This document shows positions 3,968-6,117 of a stretch of 6,117 nt of DNA, in pieces. Under the pieces are notes generated by a model. The model was not told the origin of the DNA. It saw nothing but the letters and a program-made list of their open reading frames with translations, and did not search any database. This DNA comes from an uncultured Burkholderiales bacterium. GTDB lineage: Bacteria; Pseudomonadota; Gammaproteobacteria; Burkholderiales; Burkholderiaceae_F. Location: NCBI GenBank assembly GCA_903871435.1, contig CAIQGU010000484.1, positions 1 to 6,117 of the forward strand. The letters run 5' to 3'. The translations under genes and the position numbers were made by a program. Numbering within the stretch: position 1 is the first letter of the stretch; the number at the start of each line of letters is the position of its first letter.

Positions 3968-6117
3968 ATGTCCCATCCGCAAGCCACACCCGCTCTCCCC
4001 CACGGCGAGGCCCTCCCTCCCGAGGCAAAACGCCGCCCTTTCGTCGTCGAGTCGCCGCACGGCAAGCGCACGGACGAGTACTACTGGCTGCGCGATGACG
4101 AGCGCAGCAGCGCCGACGTGCTCGGTCACCTCGAGCAGGAAAACGCCTACACCGAGGCTATGCTGGCGCCCCTGGCCGCAATTGAAGAGGCCTTGTTCGC
4201 GGAACTGACCGGGCGATTGCAGCCGGATGAATCCAGCGTGCCCGTGCTGCACCACGGTTACTGGTACACCACACGCTACACGGCGGGGACAGAGTATCCG
4301 CAATACGTGCGCCGGCGCGACGCCGAAGGATCGTCCGAGGAAATCCTGCTGGACGTGAACGCCATGGCGGCCGGCCATGACTATTTTCAGGTGGGCAGCT
4401 ACGAGGTGAGCCCGGACGGGCGGCTGCTTGCTTATACGCAGGACGCGGTGGGCCGGCGGCAATATGATTTGTTCATCAAGGACCTGGCAAGCGGCTCGCT
4501 GCTGAGCGACACGGTGCCCAATGTCGAGACCGACATCGCCTGGACGGCCGATGGCGGCCGGCTGCTGTACATCGAGAAAGACCCCATCACGCTGTTGTCC
4601 GTGCGCGTGCTGGCGCATACGCTGGGTTCGGCCACAGCCGAGGATGTTCTCGTCTACGAGGAAGCCGATCACAGCTATTACCTCAGCCTGCTCAAGAGCC
4701 GCTCCGAAGCCTTCATCTTGATATGCTCGCAGAGCACCGAGCAGAGCGAATGGCGCTATGCGCACGCGAGTGATCCGTCACTGCGGCTGCAAAGCGTATT
4801 GCCGCGCGAACCCGGTCACGAATACGACGTCGACCACCACCGCGACGCGTTCATCATCCGCACGAACTGGCTGGCGCCCAACTTCCGCATCGTGCGCACG
4901 CCGATCGCGGGGAGCGCGGACAAGTCGGGCTGGACCGACATCATCGGCCATCGCCCTGACGTCTTCGTCGAGGATTACGAGGTGGGGCAGCACGGCCTCG
5001 CCGTCAACGAGCGGGCTGGCGGCCTGCTGCGCGTGCGCATCCACGACTGGGCGAACGGCGACCAGCTCGATGGCGACCGCATCATCGCCGGCATGGAGTC
5101 TGCCGGGTCCATGAGCCTGGTGGCCACGCCGCAGTTCGACAGCCGCCTCGTGCGCTATGTGTACTCATCGCTGCGCACGCCCCGCACGACCTACGATTAC
5201 GATATTGGTTCGGGCGAGAGCATCTGGCGCAAGACGGAAACCGTGCTCGGGGGGTTTGACAGCAGCCGCTACGCGACCGAAATGCGCATGGCGCCCGCGC
5301 GCGATGGCGCGTTGATCCCGGTATCCCTGGCCTACCGCAAGGACACGCCGCTGGACGGCAGCGCCCCCATCTACCAGTACGCCTACGGCTCATACGGCTA
5401 CTCCATGGATCCCGACTTCCGCTCGAGCTGGGTGAGCCTGCTCGACCGCGGCTTTGTCGTGGCCATTGCCCACGTGCGGGGCGGCCAGGAGCTGGGACGC
5501 GCGTGGTACGACGATGGCCGCTTGCTGCGCAAGCGCAACACATTCACGGATTTCATCGATGTCACCGACATGCTGGTCACCCAGGGCTACGGTGCCTCCG
5601 ACCGGATTTGCGCCCAGGGCGGCAGCGCCGGGGGCCTGCTGATGGGGGCCATCGCGAACATGGCCCCCGAGCGCTACCGGGCCATCGTGGCGCACGTGCC
5701 TTTCGTCGACGTGGTGACCACCATGCTCGACGAGAGCATCCCGCTCACCACGAATGAGTTCGACCAATGGGGCGATCCGCGCCACAAGGAAAGCTACGAC
5801 TACATGCTGGCGTATTCGCCCTACGACAACGTCAGCGCGCAGGACTACCCCGCCCTGCTGGTGTTCACAGGGCTATGGGATTCCCAGGTGCAATATTTCG
5901 AGCCGGCGAAGTGGGTGGCGCGCCTGCGCGCGCGCAAGACCGGCGAGGCGCCACTGCTGTTTTGCATCGACATGAGCGCCGGACACGGCGGCAAGAGCGG
6001 GCGCTTCCAGCGCTATCGCGAAACTGCGCGCGAATACGCGTTTTTGCTCTGGCAATTGGGCAACGTGCCGGGCAACGTACCGGGCGACTTGCCGGGCTGC
6101 GAGCCGGGCTGCGAGCC
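3968..6117 (+). CDS. opdB: Oligopeptidase B (S9A serine peptidase), 3' end outside window
   Basis: A trypsin-like processing peptidase of the prolyl oligopeptidase family that cleaves short peptides after Arg or Lys, usually cytoplasmic. ATG 3968 is the only start after an in-frame stop at 3905; no strong ribosome binding site precedes it. 716 residues are visible without a stop. About residues 15-430 form the beta-propeller lid, opening with DEYYWLRDDER; the alpha/beta hydrolase domain follows. Triad: Ser553 in GGSAGG, Asp638 in GLWDSQVQYFEPAKW, His673 in SAGHGGKSGRF, all offset by 21 from E. coli Ser532/Asp617/His652. The acidic residues for basic P1 (Glu597, Asp599 in TTNEFDQWG, matching Glu576/Glu578) and for P2 (Asp481, Asp483 in SMDPDF, matching Asp460/Asp462) are kept, which separates it from prolyl oligopeptidase. 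The C-terminus departs into GxxP repeats beyond the usual length of about 690-710. It is transcribed divergently from the small membrane protein gene. Confidence 0.96.
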   Translation, partial: MSHPQATPALPHGEALPPEAKRRPFVVESPHGKRTDEYYWLRDDERSSADVLGHLEQENAYTEAMLAPLAAIEEALFAELTGRLQPDESSVPVLHHGYWYTTRYTAGTEYPQYVRRRDAEGSSEEILLDVNAMAAGHDYFQVGSYEVSPDGRLLAYTQDAVGRRQYDLFIKDLASGSLLSDTVPNVETDIAWTADGGRLLYIEKDPITLLSVRVLAHTLGSATAEDVLVYEEADHSYYLSLLKSRSEAFILICSQSTEQSEWRYAHASDPSLRLQSVLPREPGHEYDVDHHRDAFIIRTNWLAPNFRIVRTPIAGSADKSGWTDIIGHRPDVFVEDYEVGQHGLAVNERAGGLLRVRIHDWANGDQLDGDRIIAGMESAGSMSLVATPQFDSRLVRYVYSSLRTPRTTYDYDIGSGESIWRKTETVLGGFDSSRYATEMRMAPARDGALIPVSLAYRKDTPLDGSAPIYQYAYGSYGYSMDPDFRSSWVSLLDRGFVVAIAHVRGGQELGRAWYDDGRLLRKRNTFTDFIDVTDMLVTQGYGASDRICAQGGSAGGLLMGAIANMAPERYRAIVAHVPFVDVVTTMLDESIPLTTNEFDQWGDPRHKESYDYMLAYSPYDNVSAQDYPALLVFTGLWDSQVQYFEPAKWVARLRARKTGEAPLLFCIDMSAGHGGKSGRFQRYRETAREYAFLLWQLGNVPGNVPGDLPGCEPGCE
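6059..6117 (+). repeat. 12-base tandem repeat encoding Gly-x-x-Pro, cut by window end
   Basis: Five consecutive 12-base units, the last missing its final base: GGCAACGTGCCG, GGCAACGTACCG, GGCGACTTGCCG, GGCTGCGAGCCG, GGCTGCGAGCC. They are in frame with oligopeptidase B and encode GNVP, GNVP, GDLP, GCEP and GCE-(P). The two last units are identical over all visible bases and the first two differ at one base, suggesting local duplication. The array may continue past the edge. Confidence 0.9.

Noticed and set aside
3737..4765. A 342-codon minus-strand open frame opposite the start of oligopeptidase B.
   Set aside because: It is antisense to an unmistakable peptidase gene, has no recognisable motif, and would overlap the small membrane protein gene and the divergent promoter region.

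Overview
The window is GC-rich DNA with dense, tightly packed genes. Codon use and protein style point to a proteobacterium, most likely a betaproteobacterium of the Burkholderiales (Bordetella/Achromobacter-like). That placement is inference from composition and gene families, because no rRNA or marker gene is present.

Layout: (1) Plus strand, from the left edge to 1403: the 3' part of a membrane diguanylate cyclase with a TPR-like sensor region, one membrane helix and a GGDEF domain with an intact inhibitory site. (2) Plus strand, 1443-2459: a divergent CaCA-type (sodium/calcium exchanger family) membrane protein, separated from the cyclase by 39 bases that hold a hairpin. (3) A convergent junction near 2460-2505 with a strong GC hairpin. 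(4) Minus strand, 3496 down to 2504: a two-gene unit, a class II aldolase/adducin-family protein followed 9 bases later by a 58-residue (mature) 4-oxalocrotonate tautomerase-family enzyme. (5) Minus strand, 3755 down to 3651: a 34-codon gene for a single-pass membrane protein with an excellent ribosome binding site. (6) A 212-base divergent intergenic region (3756-3967) containing a perfect FNR/Anr-type box, TTGAT-N4-ATCAA. (7) Plus strand, 3968 to the right edge: oligopeptidase B, nearly complete, with the full catalytic triad and the substrate-specificity acidic residues. Its C-terminus turns into a 12-base tandem repeat that runs off the window.

How the parts work together: the aldolase-like protein and the tautomerase probably form one transcription unit in the metabolism of a small oxo- or hydroxy-acid; the substrate cannot be read from sequence. 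The FNR box is spaced to activate the small membrane protein under low oxygen (class II position relative to a plausible -10), and is less well placed for oligopeptidase B. The cyclase and exchanger may be co-transcribed, but nothing shows a functional link.

The most interesting items are the FNR-box/34-residue membrane protein pair, the Gly-x-x-Pro repeat tail on oligopeptidase B, and the altered ion-site motifs of the exchanger. The remaining genes belong to recognisable families.
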